From Phycisphaerae bacterium (GTDB lineage Bacteria; Planctomycetota; Phycisphaerae; Phycisphaerales; SM1A02), in contig PAAJ01000014.1 in the NCBI GenBank assembly GCA_002702575.1, positions 73,667-134,840 on the forward strand: 61,174 nt of DNA, read 5' to 3'. Under the pieces are notes generated by a model. It saw only the letters and a list, made by a program, of their open reading frames with translations, was not told the DNA's origin and did no database searches. The stretch's first letter is position 1; each line of letters opens with the position of its first letter. Below, piece after piece: positions 7,863-16,438 of this stretch. The position numbers and the translations under genes were made by a program.

Positions 7863-7935
7863 TGGCGAGACCCGGACTTGAACCGGGGACACCGGCATTT
7901 TCAATGCCGTGCTCTACCAACTGAGCTACCTCGCC
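7863..7935 (-). tRNA. tRNA-Phe (GAA)
   Basis: Complete cloverleaf on the minus strand: GGCGAGG acceptor paired with TCTCGCC, D-arm TAGCTCAGTTGGTAGAGC, anticodon loop TTGAAAA (GAA) on a CGGCA/TGCCG stem, and T-arm GGTTCAAGTCC. Discriminator A, no encoded CCA. It lies between two minus-strand genes with about 45-50 nt on each side. Confidence 0.97.
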
Positions 7936-7980
7936 GACAGGCACCCAGCGTACCGCACTTGCCGGTACCGCTTCAAGCCG

Positions 7981-8775
7981 TCAGTGCTCCACGACTTCAA
8001 TGGAGCCCAGAAACTCCGGCCTGATGTCATCCAGGCAGGCAAATTCAGCTCTCCACTTCCTCAGGGACTCGGCATCCACGTCTGCGGAGATGATCTCGTC
8101 CAGTTCGCCGGCTTCTGCCAGAACCTCACCGCTGGGGGAGATGATCAGCGACCCGCCCGAGTAGGTCAGGTGCGGATCCTTGCCACATCGATTGACGGCA
8201 ATGATCCAGGCCTGGTTCTCGATGGCTCGAGCGATCGCCAGATCCCGCCAGTGGGAAGCTCGTCTGGCAGGCCAGCTGGCGCAGAGCGTGAAGAGTTCAG
8301 CCCCGGCCCGGGTGGCCAGTCGCCACAGTTCCGGAAAGCGAAGGTCGTAGCAGATCAAAGGGCACATCCGGATGCCATCGAGGTCGACGAGATGGATGGC
8401 ATCACCGTGTTCGTAGACCTGATCTTCACGGCCTGGCGAAAACAGGAAGATCTTCTCATAACGAGCAGCCACGGTGCCATCAGGTTTCAGAATGGCTGCA
8501 ATGTTGCGGCCACGTTTTCGATCACGGCCTGCTTCAATCCAGTTGTGCTGGACCCAGCACTCATGGCGTCTGGCCGTTTCAGTCGCCCACTCAAGCGATC
8601 GATCATCCATCAGGTCTTCGATGTTGAGTGTGAATCCGACATCTCCGAGTTCAGGTGTGACCACAAGGCTCCCCGGGGATGGAGGCGATGCTTCGAGCAT
8701 CGCGTTCATGCAGGCCTGGCTGGCGGCCTTGTTCTCCCAACGGATGTCGTATTGGAGTGCATGAACTCTCATCAT
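7981..8775 (-). CDS. Carbon-nitrogen hydrolase (nitrilase superfamily, omega-amidase-like)
   Basis: A 264-residue cytoplasmic amidase of the nitrilase superfamily with the full Glu-Lys-Cys triad: E42 in VTPELGD, K108 in RYEKIFLF and C142 in LICYDLRFPE. The sequence around the cysteine and the length resemble YafV/Nit2 omega-amidases, which hydrolyse alpha-ketoglutaramate-type amides, but substrate cannot be fixed by eye. Start choice is uncertain: tandem ATGs lie at 8775 and 8772, and the frame extends to 8850; the usual family N-terminus begins just before the VHALQYDI strand, which favours 8775. It is divergent from the next gene. Confidence 0.88.
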   Translation of the reverse strand: MMRVHALQYDIRWENKAASQACMNAMLEASPPSPGSLVVTPELGDVGFTLNIEDLMDDRSLEWATETARRHECWVQHNWIEAGRDRKRGRNIAAILKPDGTVAARYEKIFLFSPGREDQVYEHGDAIHLVDLDGIRMCPLICYDLRFPELWRLATRAGAELFTLCASWPARRASHWRDLAIARAIENQAWIIAVNRCGKDPHLTYSGGSLIISPSGEVLAEAGELDEIISADVDAESLRKWRAEFACLDDIRPEFLGSIEVVEH

Positions 8776-8825
8776 GGCAGTGTACCCATGGAGAACAGAC
8801 ATCAGTCCGCCCGATACCTCCGGAT

Positions 8826-9713
8826 ATGGGATCCGCCTTGAATCCGACACGAATCATGCTGATTGCGGTCATTTCGATCGCATGGATCTTGATCACGATG
8901 ACGATTGGCTACCTCGCCTTCATCCTGATCGCCAGCGACTTCGGTTCTGCTCGAGGTTGGTGGGTGACGGTCTATGAGAATGCCGTTGATGGACTGCGGA
9001 AACGAAACACGTGGTTGCTTCTTCTCTTCAATGGCGGACTCGTCTTCGGTTCACAGATCCTCTTCCTGCTGCCGGTCTTCCGGTTCGATCCGGAAGGCGC
9101 GGGCAGGCGGTCTCTGCGTACGAGCATGGTGGTGGCCGCCTTCTGGGCAGCGGTTCTGTCCACGTCGCTGTTGATGGGTCTCGTTGCGGTCGTGCAGCTG
9201 ATGACCGGAAGTCTCGATGACTATCCCATCACCTTCTACATCGACTCCGAAGCGGCCTTGATCGGTGAGGACCTGATCATGGACGAGACATTCACATGGA
9301 TCTTCGTTCTGTCCTTCTTCACGCTGGTTGCCAGCTGGATCCTGTGGTCGCTGGTCCTGATCGGATTCGTTCAGAGGCGACGGGTCCCGGATGCCGTTCG
9401 GCGAGTCACAGGGCTCCTCCTCGCCGGAACGTTGATCGAAATCCTGTTGGTCGTTCCTTTGGAAGCCATGGTCCGCAGACGCGCGGATTGCTATTGCGGG
9501 ACCGGTTCCTTCCAGATGCTGCTGGGTTCCGTTCTGGCGGGTGTCTGGTTGCTGGGCCCCGGAATCTTTCTGCTGATGCTGTCCCGTCGGCCTGCCTATT
9601 GGGGCCGCTATTGTCCGTACTGCGGCTATCAGAAAGGGCCTCCCCGGAATCAGCCAGATCAGTGTCCCGAATGCGGAAAGGACTGGCAGCCGGAGCCTGA
9701 GGCGGCCGGTTGA
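8826..9713 (+). CDS. Multi-pass membrane protein with C-terminal zinc ribbon
   Basis: A 295-residue inner-membrane protein with about five or six hydrophobic segments (around 10-32, 62-85, 100-125, 155-185, 200-220, 235-260) and a short cytoplasmic tail with two CxxC pairs, CPYCGY and CPECGKDW, typical of a small zinc ribbon. A CYCGTG motif between the late membrane segments adds two more cysteines. I do not recognise the family. The ATG at 8826 was chosen; another in-frame ATG at 8856 is possible, and neither has a strong ribosome site. The frame extends back to 8679, but that would overlap the divergent amidase. Confidence 0.7.
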   Translation: MGSALNPTRIMLIAVISIAWILITMTIGYLAFILIASDFGSARGWWVTVYENAVDGLRKRNTWLLLLFNGGLVFGSQILFLLPVFRFDPEGAGRRSLRTSMVVAAFWAAVLSTSLLMGLVAVVQLMTGSLDDYPITFYIDSEAALIGEDLIMDETFTWIFVLSFFTLVASWILWSLVLIGFVQRRRVPDAVRRVTGLLLAGTLIEILLVVPLEAMVRRRADCYCGTGSFQMLLGSVLAGVWLLGPGIFLLMLSRRPAYWGRYCPYCGYQKGPPRNQPDQCPECGKDWQPEPEAAG

Positions 9714-9766
9714 GAGGGCCCTCGTTGACCGGAGTGTCCAGACGCGGGTACGCTCAGCCATTCTTC

Positions 9767-9840
9767 GGCGACCGTAGCTCAGTTGGTAGAGCACCTGGTT
9801 GTGGTCCAGGACGTCGCGGGTTCGAGTCCCGTCGGTCGCC
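9767..9840 (+). tRNA. tRNA-His (GTG)
   Basis: Cloverleaf with anticodon loop TTGTGGT (GTG) on a CCTGG/CCAGG stem and T-arm GGTTCGAGTCC. The acceptor can be set as an encoded extra G at 9767 (G-1) facing C73 at 9840, followed by seven pairs GCGACCG/CGGTCGC, with T8 and A9 in place. This is the normal bacterial histidine tRNA identity. No CCA is encoded. Confidence 0.96.
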
Positions 9841-9860
9841 CTTTCATCCCCGAAAGCCCT

Positions 9861-9889
9861 GCAGAGGCCTGTGAAACGCAGGCTTCTGC
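9861..9889 (+). terminator. Hairpin after tRNA-His
   Basis: An 11-bp stem (GCAGAGGCCTG / CAGGCTTCTGC, one G-T pair, 7-nt loop) starts 20 nt past the tRNA. It is followed by G-rich rather than T-rich sequence, so it is more likely a 3' processing or partial termination structure than a strong terminator. Confidence 0.4.
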
Positions 9890-10070
9890 ACGATGGGGGG
9901 ATCGCGGCAGCGGCCAAAAACCTCATGTCATCACCTTCACTTCGGGCCCCAGCCTGTGGGGAATGCCGCCGTATCGCCGATGACCCGTAGTCGAACACGG
10001 GTTGCGACGATAAACTGCGGGGCTTGAGCCAATTGAGGCTCGCAAGGTTCCCCCCACGGAGGCATCGGAC

Positions 10071-11651
10071 ATGGCCATTGCTGCAGGAAGCCACGGCATC
10101 GATTTCCAGACCACCATTCACCGCAACTGCTCGGCAGCACAGCTGATCGATGAAGCGATCAAGCGAGGTGAGGGTCGACTTGCATCCAACGGCGCCCTGT
10201 GCTGCCTCACCGGTGACCGGACCGGTCGAAGTCCCAAGGACAAGTTCCTCGAGGACACCCCCGGCATTCATGACAACATCGACTGGGGTGCCGTGAACCA
10301 GCCGATTTCACCTGAGCATTTTGCCGCACTCGAAGAACGCGCTCGTGCGCATCTCGATTCATGCAAGGATCTCTTCAGATTCGATGGCTACTGCGGCGCT
10401 GATCCACGTCATCGTCTGAAGGTCTCCGTGGTCACCCAGATGGCCTGGCACAATCTCTTTGCCAAGACCCTCTTCATCGAATCGGATCCATCCGAACATG
10501 ATGGATGGGATCCCGACTGGATCGTTCTCAATGCGTGTGATCTGCAGCTGGAAGATCCCGCTGCGTACGGTCTCACGAGTTCCATCGGCATCATCCAATC
10601 ACTCGAGCAGAAGAAGGTGATCATCGTCGGAACCCAGTATGCCGGTGAAATGAAGAAGTCGATCTTCTTCGCCATGAACTACGACATGCCTGATGTGGAC
10701 GTCTTCCCGATGCACTGTTCGGCAAACGTCGCAGCAGATGATCCATCCAATGTCGCGTTGTTCTTCGGTCTCTCCGGTACCGGCAAGACCACACTCTCCG
10801 CGGATCCCGATCGCCCGCTCATCGGAGATGACGAGCACGGATGGTCCGATGACGGCGTCTTCAACTTCGAAGGCGGCTGCTATGCGAAATGCATCAAGTT
10901 GTCCCAGGAGGGAGAACCGCAGATCTGGGATGCGATCCGCTTTGGCTCGGTTCTGGAGAACGTCCCCCTGGATTCCAGTACTCGTGAGCCGGATTACGAT
11001 TCCTCCCACTACACCGAGAACACCCGTGTCACCTACCCGGTCGATTTCATTCCAGGTGCCGTGATCCCATCGACCGGTGCGCATCCGAAGAATGTCATCT
11101 TCCTGGCAGCCGACGCCTTCGGGGTCCTGCCTCCGGTCGCGAAGCTCTCGCCCGAACAGGCGATGTACTACTTCATCAACGGATACACATCGAAGCTGGC
11201 TGGAACAGAGGCTGGGGTCACCGAGCCGACGCCCAACTTCAGTCCATGCTTCGGAGGGCCGTTCCTGCCACGGCCGCCGATGGTCTACGCTCAGTGGCTG
11301 GCCCGGAGAATCGAGGAGCATGGCGCCAATGTGTGGCTCCTCAATACCGGCTGGACCGGTGGCTCCTACGGAGAGGGTCATCGATTCGAGCTTGCCTACA
11401 CACGAGCCTTCGTCACGGCCATTCTGAATGGTTCGCTTGCCAAGGGTGACTTCCAGCAGGAACCGGCGTTTGGACTGTCCGTCCCAGTGGACGTGGCAGG
11501 GGTCCCATCAGACCTTCTGCTGCCTCGTGGGACCTGGTCAGACCAGTCCGCATACGACGAGAAGGCCGGCAAGCTGGCCGAGCTCTTCCGGCAGAATGAT
11601 GCCAAGTACGACATCAGCGATGAGGTTCGAGCGGCCGGCCCTTCATCCTGA
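10071..11651 (+). CDS. pckA: Phosphoenolpyruvate carboxykinase (ATP)
   Basis: A 526-residue ATP-type PEP carboxykinase, converting oxaloacetate and ATP to phosphoenolpyruvate, CO2 and ADP, the entry step of gluconeogenesis in the cytoplasm. Visible motifs: GDRTGRSPKDKF near the N-terminus (substrate binding), the kinase-1a P-loop GLSGTGKTTLS at 233-243, the metal/kinase-2 region LIGDDEHGW shortly after, and NTGWTGGSYGEG toward the C-terminus. Length is as expected (about 525-540). GGAGG lies about 11 nt before the ATG. It is a single gene with its own terminator at 11739. Confidence 0.97.
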   Translation: MAIAAGSHGIDFQTTIHRNCSAAQLIDEAIKRGEGRLASNGALCCLTGDRTGRSPKDKFLEDTPGIHDNIDWGAVNQPISPEHFAALEERARAHLDSCKDLFRFDGYCGADPRHRLKVSVVTQMAWHNLFAKTLFIESDPSEHDGWDPDWIVLNACDLQLEDPAAYGLTSSIGIIQSLEQKKVIIVGTQYAGEMKKSIFFAMNYDMPDVDVFPMHCSANVAADDPSNVALFFGLSGTGKTTLSADPDRPLIGDDEHGWSDDGVFNFEGGCYAKCIKLSQEGEPQIWDAIRFGSVLENVPLDSSTREPDYDSSHYTENTRVTYPVDFIPGAVIPSTGAHPKNVIFLAADAFGVLPPVAKLSPEQAMYYFINGYTSKLAGTEAGVTEPTPNFSPCFGGPFLPRPPMVYAQWLARRIEEHGANVWLLNTGWTGGSYGEGHRFELAYTRAFVTAILNGSLAKGDFQQEPAFGLSVPVDVAGVPSDLLLPRGTWSDQSAYDEKAGKLAELFRQNDAKYDISDEVRAAGPSS

Positions 11652-11738
11652 GAGGGCTCGATTGCCTGCGGATTCCGCACAGATGAAACAACGCCAACCC
11701 TCTGAATCAGGGTGATGGCGGTCAGAGGTCCCATAAAG

Positions 11739-11762
11739 AGCCCCGATCAGGGGCTTTTTTTT
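11739..11762 (+). terminator. Intrinsic terminator of pckA
   Basis: AGCCCC/GGGGCT stem with a 5-nt loop, followed by eight Ts, about 85 nt downstream of the pckA stop. Confidence 0.9.
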
Positions 11763-11917
11763 GTTGTGTGGGCACTTTCTGGCAGATGCGCGAAATATTC
11801 CGGGGCTGAACTGGACTGTCCTCTTGAACGACCCGATTTGAAACTTGGTCCGGGGGCTGGTCTCCGGAATTCGCGTCGGTTCCCTCTTTGGTCCCAAGGC
11901 ATGAGGTGCTACAAGCC

Positions 11918-12499
11918 ATGAAGTTTCTCGATAAAGACGTATTGACCACCGGAGAGGTTGCCAAGATCTGCAACGTCGCTGCTCGTACAGTCAGCAAATG
12001 GTTCGATTCCGGACAGATCCAGGGTTACCGGATTCCAGGTTCAAAGGACCGCAGGATTCCCGTCGCCAGTCTCATGAAGTTCATGAAGGAACACAACATC
12101 CCCTTCGATGGGTTGATGACGGGTTCCACGCGTGTCCTGATCGTGGACAGCGACAGCGAGGTCTGCTCGACACTGCAGAAGATTCTCACTGAAGAAGCGA
12201 ACTACGAAGTTCATGTCGCCAGTTCGACCTTCTGTGCCGGCATGGAATGTGAACGGTTCCGTCCTCATGTGATGTTGATCGACGTCCACATGGAAGACTT
12301 CGATCCACGAAGCCTGTGCAACTGGCTTCGAGGAAACGAGGATCTCGCGGGCACGAGGATCGTCGCGATGAGCGGTACGCTGACCGACGGCCAGAGCGCC
12401 GCGCTGATGCAGCAGGGCTACGACGCCACGCTTCACAAGCCATTCACCGTCCGGCAACTCATCAACTGCATCGAAACAACGCATGCCGTGGCGTGCTGA
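11918..12499 (+). CDS. Regulator with N-terminal HTH and C-terminal receiver domain
   Basis: A 193-residue cytoplasmic protein joining a MerR/excisionase-like helix-turn-helix (about 8-55: LTTGEVAKICNVAARTVSKW, then RRIPVASLMKF) to a CheY-like receiver (about 71-190). The receiver keeps the acidic pocket (D77, D79), phosphoacceptor D122 (LIDVHM), S152 (AMSGT) and K174 (HKPF), so it should be phosphorylatable. The order is the reverse of ordinary response regulators. The ATG at 11918 was chosen over a TTG at 11888 because translation then starts at the HTH; GAGG lies 12 nt upstream. No histidine kinase is adjacent. It is followed by its own terminator. Confidence 0.85.
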   Translation: MKFLDKDVLTTGEVAKICNVAARTVSKWFDSGQIQGYRIPGSKDRRIPVASLMKFMKEHNIPFDGLMTGSTRVLIVDSDSEVCSTLQKILTEEANYEVHVASSTFCAGMECERFRPHVMLIDVHMEDFDPRSLCNWLRGNEDLAGTRIVAMSGTLTDGQSAALMQQGYDATLHKPFTVRQLINCIETTHAVAC

Positions 12500-12548
12500 A
12501 TCTGAAGAACTCTCTCCTCCTGTTACAGTCTGACAGGGATCCATGAAA

Positions 12549-12583
12549 GCCGTCGCGAGAAACTCGCGGCGGCTGTCATTTTT
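12549..12583 (+). terminator. Intrinsic terminator after the HTH-receiver gene
   Basis: An 11-bp stem (GCCGTCGCGAG / CTCGCGGCGGC, one T-G pair, AAA loop), then TGTCATTTTT. It lies inside the long upstream extension of the nadE frame and is the main reason for moving the nadE start to 12642. Confidence 0.85.
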
Positions 12584-12641
12584 GAGGCTTGTCACCGTTC
12601 CCGAGTGCAGGACTTCCATCGGCGGGCTATCGTCACAGGGA

Positions 12642-14345
12642 ATGGACGTGATCCTGCCACATCTGGATTCCAGGACCGGTGATATCGAGGCCAATGCGCG
12701 TCTCATCTCCGATCTTGCCCATGCCAGCGCGGACTGTGATGTGCTGCTGACCCCAGAGCTTGCGCTCTGTGGATATCCGCCTCGCGATCTGCTGTTCCGG
12801 GAGGGGTTCGTGGAACGCTGCGAGCAGGTTCTGGATGACCTTGCCGCCACGCTGCCACCCGACATGCTGGTGCTTGTGGGATGTCCTCATGCCAGGGATG
12901 CCGACAGTGGTCGCTGTTTCAACGGTCTGGCCGTCTGTCGAGGTGGTCGCGTCGAGACCTGGGCCGACAAGCGGTTGCTGCCGGGCTACGACGTGTTTGA
13001 TGATGATCGGTACTTCCTTCCCGGAGGCGGCAGTCGATGGGTCGAACATGCCGGACATCGCATCGGCCTTCTGATCTGTGAAGATCTCTGGCAGGCTGGA
13101 GATGTCCAGGAGCATGCCCAGTACGAGGTCGATCCAGTCGCTGAGCTCGTCAAGGAAGACTGTGATGTGATCATGGCCGCCAGCGCCAGTCCGTTCATCG
13201 TGGGCAAGCATGCCCGACAGGTGAGTACGGTGACGCGCCTCGCACGCGAGCACGGCATCCATGTTCTTGCGATCAATCGTGGTGGTTCGGAGGACGATCT
13301 CGTTTTCGATGGCGGGGTTGCCGTCGCGGATGCACACGGCAGCCTTCTGCACGCACATCAATTCCCTTCAGATGATGCGGCTTTGATCCAGAAGGTCGGC
13401 GTCAACGGCACGGCCGTCGAACCGCCCTCGTCTGATGAGGACGCACAGCGTTTCAAGGCGATCGTGACGAGTGTTCGTGGTTATGTCCGGAAGACCGGTG
13501 GGCGAAAGGCCATCATCGGTCTGAGCGGAGGAATCGATTCGGCGGTGACCGCTGCCATTGCAGCAGCCGCGTTGGGTCCGGAGAATGTGACGGGTGTCAT
13601 GATGCCTTCACGGTATTCTTCCAGCCACTCCCTGGAGGATTCGAGAACCTTGTCCGACGCCCTCGGATTGTCGGCCTGTATTGAACTTCCCATCGAACGC
13701 ATCCATTCCGCGACACGAGATGTTCTGAAGTCCTGTGATGAGGTCGCCCACCTCGAAGAGGGATCGTTGGCCGACCAGAACATCCAGGCTCGCGCCCGCG
13801 GTCTGATTCTCATGACGATCTCCAATGCGATCGGCGGCCTGGTGCTGTCTACCGGGAACAAGTCGGAAGTTGCGGTCGGCTATGCCACGCTCTACGGCGA
13901 CATGTGTGGTGCCATGGCGGTTCTGGGTGATGTTCTCAAGATGGATGTCTACGCTTTGGCCAGGTGGATGAATGATCATCCATCCCATGCGGGATTCAAG
14001 GGGCCGCCCATTCCCGAATCCACAATGACGAAGCCGCCATCGGCGGAACTCCGTCCGGATCAGGTTGATCAGGATTCGCTGCCACCCTATGAGCTGCTTG
14101 ACGAGATCGTTCGACTTTGGATCGAGGAAGAGCAGTCGGCTGGTCGAATCATCGAGACGACTGGAGCGGATCCCAAGGTCGTCTCCGATGTCCTGAAGAT
14201 GATCGATCAGGCTCAGTTCAAGCGGGATCAGGCTGCGATCATTCCAAAGGTCTCGAGGCGAGCATTTGGTCGTGGTCGCCCATGGCCCATCATCGGCCGT
14301 CCTGGAGCGGCTCCGGTGTGGATACCGGCTTCTACAACGGCCTGA
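12642..14345 (+). CDS. nadE: Glutamine-dependent NAD+ synthetase
   Basis: A 567-residue two-domain NAD synthetase, which makes NAD from deamido-NAD, ATP and glutamine-derived ammonia in the cytoplasm. The N-terminal nitrilase-type glutaminase has E39 (LTPELALCGYPP), K110 (WADKRLLPG) and C146 (LICEDLW). The C-terminal ATP-pyrophosphatase domain has the SGGIDS loop at 295-300, then STGNKSEVAVGY. The frame opens at 12543, but that stretch contains the preceding terminator. Starting at 12642 gives a normal family N-terminus and length; AGGGA abuts the ATG, so initiation may be weak. mutL follows 37 nt later. Confidence 0.95.
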   Translation: MDVILPHLDSRTGDIEANARLISDLAHASADCDVLLTPELALCGYPPRDLLFREGFVERCEQVLDDLAATLPPDMLVLVGCPHARDADSGRCFNGLAVCRGGRVETWADKRLLPGYDVFDDDRYFLPGGGSRWVEHAGHRIGLLICEDLWQAGDVQEHAQYEVDPVAELVKEDCDVIMAASASPFIVGKHARQVSTVTRLAREHGIHVLAINRGGSEDDLVFDGGVAVADAHGSLLHAHQFPSDDAALIQKVGVNGTAVEPPSSDEDAQRFKAIVTSVRGYVRKTGGRKAIIGLSGGIDSAVTAAIAAAALGPENVTGVMMPSRYSSSHSLEDSRTLSDALGLSACIELPIERIHSATRDVLKSCDEVAHLEEGSLADQNIQARARGLILMTISNAIGGLVLSTGNKSEVAVGYATLYGDMCGAMAVLGDVLKMDVYALARWMNDHPSHAGFKGPPIPESTMTKPPSAELRPDQVDQDSLPPYELLDEIVRLWIEEEQSAGRIIETTGADPKVVSDVLKMIDQAQFKRDQAAIIPKVSRRAFGRGRPWPIIGRPGAAPVWIPASTTA

Positions 14346-14382
14346 TGCCAGCGAGGGACCACGCCGGTCTATACTTCGCGCC

Positions 14383-16164
14383 ATGTCCATTCGTCGCCTG
14401 TCGCCATTCATGGTGAACCAGATTGCCGCCGGTGAGGTCGTTGAACGGCCTGCCAGCGTGGTCAAGGAACTTGTCGAGAATGCCATCGATGCCGAGGCCT
14501 CTCGAATTCGCATCGAGATCGACAAGGGGGGCCACGAACGCATCGAAGTCATCGATGACGGCAACGGCATCGTGCAGGAGGAACTTCCCCTGGCATTGGA
14601 GTCGCATGCGACGAGCAAGATCACCGATCCGTGCGATCTTGATGGTGTCGCCACCATGGGGTTCCGCGGTGAAGCCTTGGCTTCCATTACCTCGGTCGCC
14701 AGAGTGGTCGTTCGCAGTCGCACTCGAGATGCTGCAGAGGCGTCTGTCATCGAGGGCGAGGGCGAACGTCGAGAAGGGCCGAAGCCTGCTGCGGGGCCGG
14801 TGGGAACATCCGTTGCGGTCCATCAGCTGTTTGGTCGCGTGCCGGCTCGAAGGAAGTTTCTCAAGTCGGAAGCAGCCGAGATGAGAAGGATCACGAGGAT
14901 CGTCCATCGACTCACGATGTCGCATCCCGATATCGCCTTCACGCTGATCTCCAATGGTCGAACCACTCTGGAATTGAAAGCTCGAAAAGATGTTCGCAGA
15001 CGCATTCTGGACGTCATGGGTCCAGAGCTCGATGAACACATGCTCGATCTGGATGTGACCCGGGAAGGCATACGACTCTGGGGTCTCGTCGGACTGCCCG
15101 AAGTCGCCAGGCCCACGAGTCAGCATCAGCAGTTTTATCTCAACGGTCGTCCGATCAGTGATCGCTCCGTCTCTCACGCCTTGCGGGAGGCCTATCGAGG
15201 TCTGATCGAGCCTTCCCGTCATCCCACAGCAGTGCTGTTCCTGCAGGTCGAGCCGACACGAGTGGATGTGAATGTTCATCCAGCCAAGACCGAAGTTCGT
15301 TTTCGAGATGAGCGGCTGATCCATTCCATCGTTCGCAGAGGTGTGCTGGAGTGTCTCGGGCGTTCTGACCTCACGCCGGATCTGTCCGTGGCGGAGTCCT
15401 CTCCCTCAGCGTCGACTCGGCCATTGTTCGGATCGGGCGGCCGCTCCGGTGGGGGCGTCCGGTTGACGCCACCTCCAGTGACCTCCGTGGGTGGTGGTGT
15501 CGGCAAGGGTTTCGATGCGGAAGCGGCACGCGAGCTCGCTCGTGACCTGTCCGAGCGACCAGCAGTCATTCCATCACCGGTCCCCAGTTCGCCTGTTCTC
15601 CAGGTGCACAAGACGTTTCTGGTGACCGAAGATGAACACGGGATGGTCATCATCGACCAGCATGCCCTGCATGAACGGGTCATGTTCGAGCGCTTGCTGG
15701 CACGTATTGAATCCGGTCCTTTGCCCTCCCAGCGTCTGCTGGTTCCGGAGGTCATTGATGCCGATCCGATTCATCTGGAAGGCCTCGAGCAGATTTCACC
15801 GCTGATGGAACGACTTGGCCTGGAGGCCACGCCCTCCGGTCCGCGGACAATCGCACTGCACGCTGTGCCCGTTCTTCTTTTTGAACGAGGCGTCAAGGCG
15901 GGCTCGTTCCTCAAAGATCTTCTCGAACGCGCTGGTGAGGGCACGCTTTCGAGCACCGATGAGGAAGAGGCTTTGCGTGAGGTCCTGGACATGATGGCCT
16001 GCAAGGCAGCAGTGAAGGCTGGCGATCAGCTGTCTTCGCGAGAGTTGGCGGATCTGCTTGAAATGCGTGAGACCGTGGAGCGATCCAGCAATTGTCCGCA
16101 TGGTCGCCCGACTTCCCTGCGATTGAGCATGGAGGATCTGGAGCGTCAGTTCGGTCGTCGGTAG
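14383..16164 (+). CDS. mutL: DNA mismatch repair protein MutL (endonuclease type)
   Basis: A 593-residue MutL. The N-terminal GHKL ATPase has ELVENAIDAEA, DDGNGI and TMGFRGEALASI in order. The C-terminal dimerisation/nuclease domain carries DQHALHERVMFE at 425-436, the DQHA(X)2E(X)4E endonuclease signature, and also CKAAVKAG and CPHGRPT near the end. It should therefore nick DNA itself, as in bacteria without MutH. Start at ATG 14383, where the conserved IRRLSPFMVNQIAAGEVVERP begins; no good ribosome site is visible. The middle is a Gly/Pro/Ser-rich linker (about 345-400). It lies 37 nt after nadE and converges on moaD. MutS is not in the window. Confidence 0.97.
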   Translation: MSIRRLSPFMVNQIAAGEVVERPASVVKELVENAIDAEASRIRIEIDKGGHERIEVIDDGNGIVQEELPLALESHATSKITDPCDLDGVATMGFRGEALASITSVARVVVRSRTRDAAEASVIEGEGERREGPKPAAGPVGTSVAVHQLFGRVPARRKFLKSEAAEMRRITRIVHRLTMSHPDIAFTLISNGRTTLELKARKDVRRRILDVMGPELDEHMLDLDVTREGIRLWGLVGLPEVARPTSQHQQFYLNGRPISDRSVSHALREAYRGLIEPSRHPTAVLFLQVEPTRVDVNVHPAKTEVRFRDERLIHSIVRRGVLECLGRSDLTPDLSVAESSPSASTRPLFGSGGRSGGGVRLTPPPVTSVGGGVGKGFDAEAARELARDLSERPAVIPSPVPSSPVLQVHKTFLVTEDEHGMVIIDQHALHERVMFERLLARIESGPLPSQRLLVPEVIDADPIHLEGLEQISPLMERLGLEATPSGPRTIALHAVPVLLFERGVKAGSFLKDLLERAGEGTLSSTDEEEALREVLDMMACKAAVKAGDQLSSRELADLLEMRETVERSSNCPHGRPTSLRLSMEDLERQFGRR

Positions 16165-16171
16165 CGGGTTG

Positions 16172-16438
16172 TCAGCCACCGCTGACGGGCGGAAGCAACG
16201 CCAACGTGTGACCGTTCTGAAGAGTCGTGTCTCGATTCACCAGACGGTCATCGATCGCGAAGGCGATCGTGCGATCGAGGTCACCCAGCTTCGGTGCGGT
16301 ATCCATCAGCAGGGCCCAGGCATCCTGAACGGTCGCGTCCAGAGGGAGTGTGCACTCCTCTTCCCGGCAGCCAAGGGCTTCGGCAGCGGCGGCGAATGCA
16401 CGCACATGGATCGTGATCATGTTCGTGGTCATGGCCAT
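16172..16438 (-). CDS. moaD: Molybdopterin synthase small subunit (MoaD)
   Basis: An 88-residue beta-grasp protein ending in PPVSGG, the di-glycine tail that is thiocarboxylated to donate sulfur to precursor Z during molybdopterin synthesis. The ITIHVRAFAAAAEALG start and LVNRDTTLQNGHTLALLPPVSGG end fit MoaD better than ThiS (66 residues) in length and pattern. It overlaps the end of moeA by 10 nt on the same strand, which supports a molybdenum-cofactor role. MoaE is not in the window. Confidence 0.88.
   Translation of the reverse strand: MAMTTNMITIHVRAFAAAAEALGCREEECTLPLDATVQDAWALLMDTAPKLGDLDRTIAFAIDDRLVNRDTTLQNGHTLALLPPVSGG

Noticed and set aside
9051-10271. 406-codon minus-strand frame
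   Set aside because: It runs antisense through the zinc-ribbon protein, across tRNA-His and into pckA; its translation is low-complexity and it is a shadow of those genes.
12543-12641. Upstream extension of nadE
   Set aside because: It contains a terminator hairpin with a T tract, and the family N-terminus begins at 12642.
13608-14750. 380-codon minus-strand frame
   Set aside because: Antisense to the end of nadE and the start of mutL, both certain; no motif in its translation.
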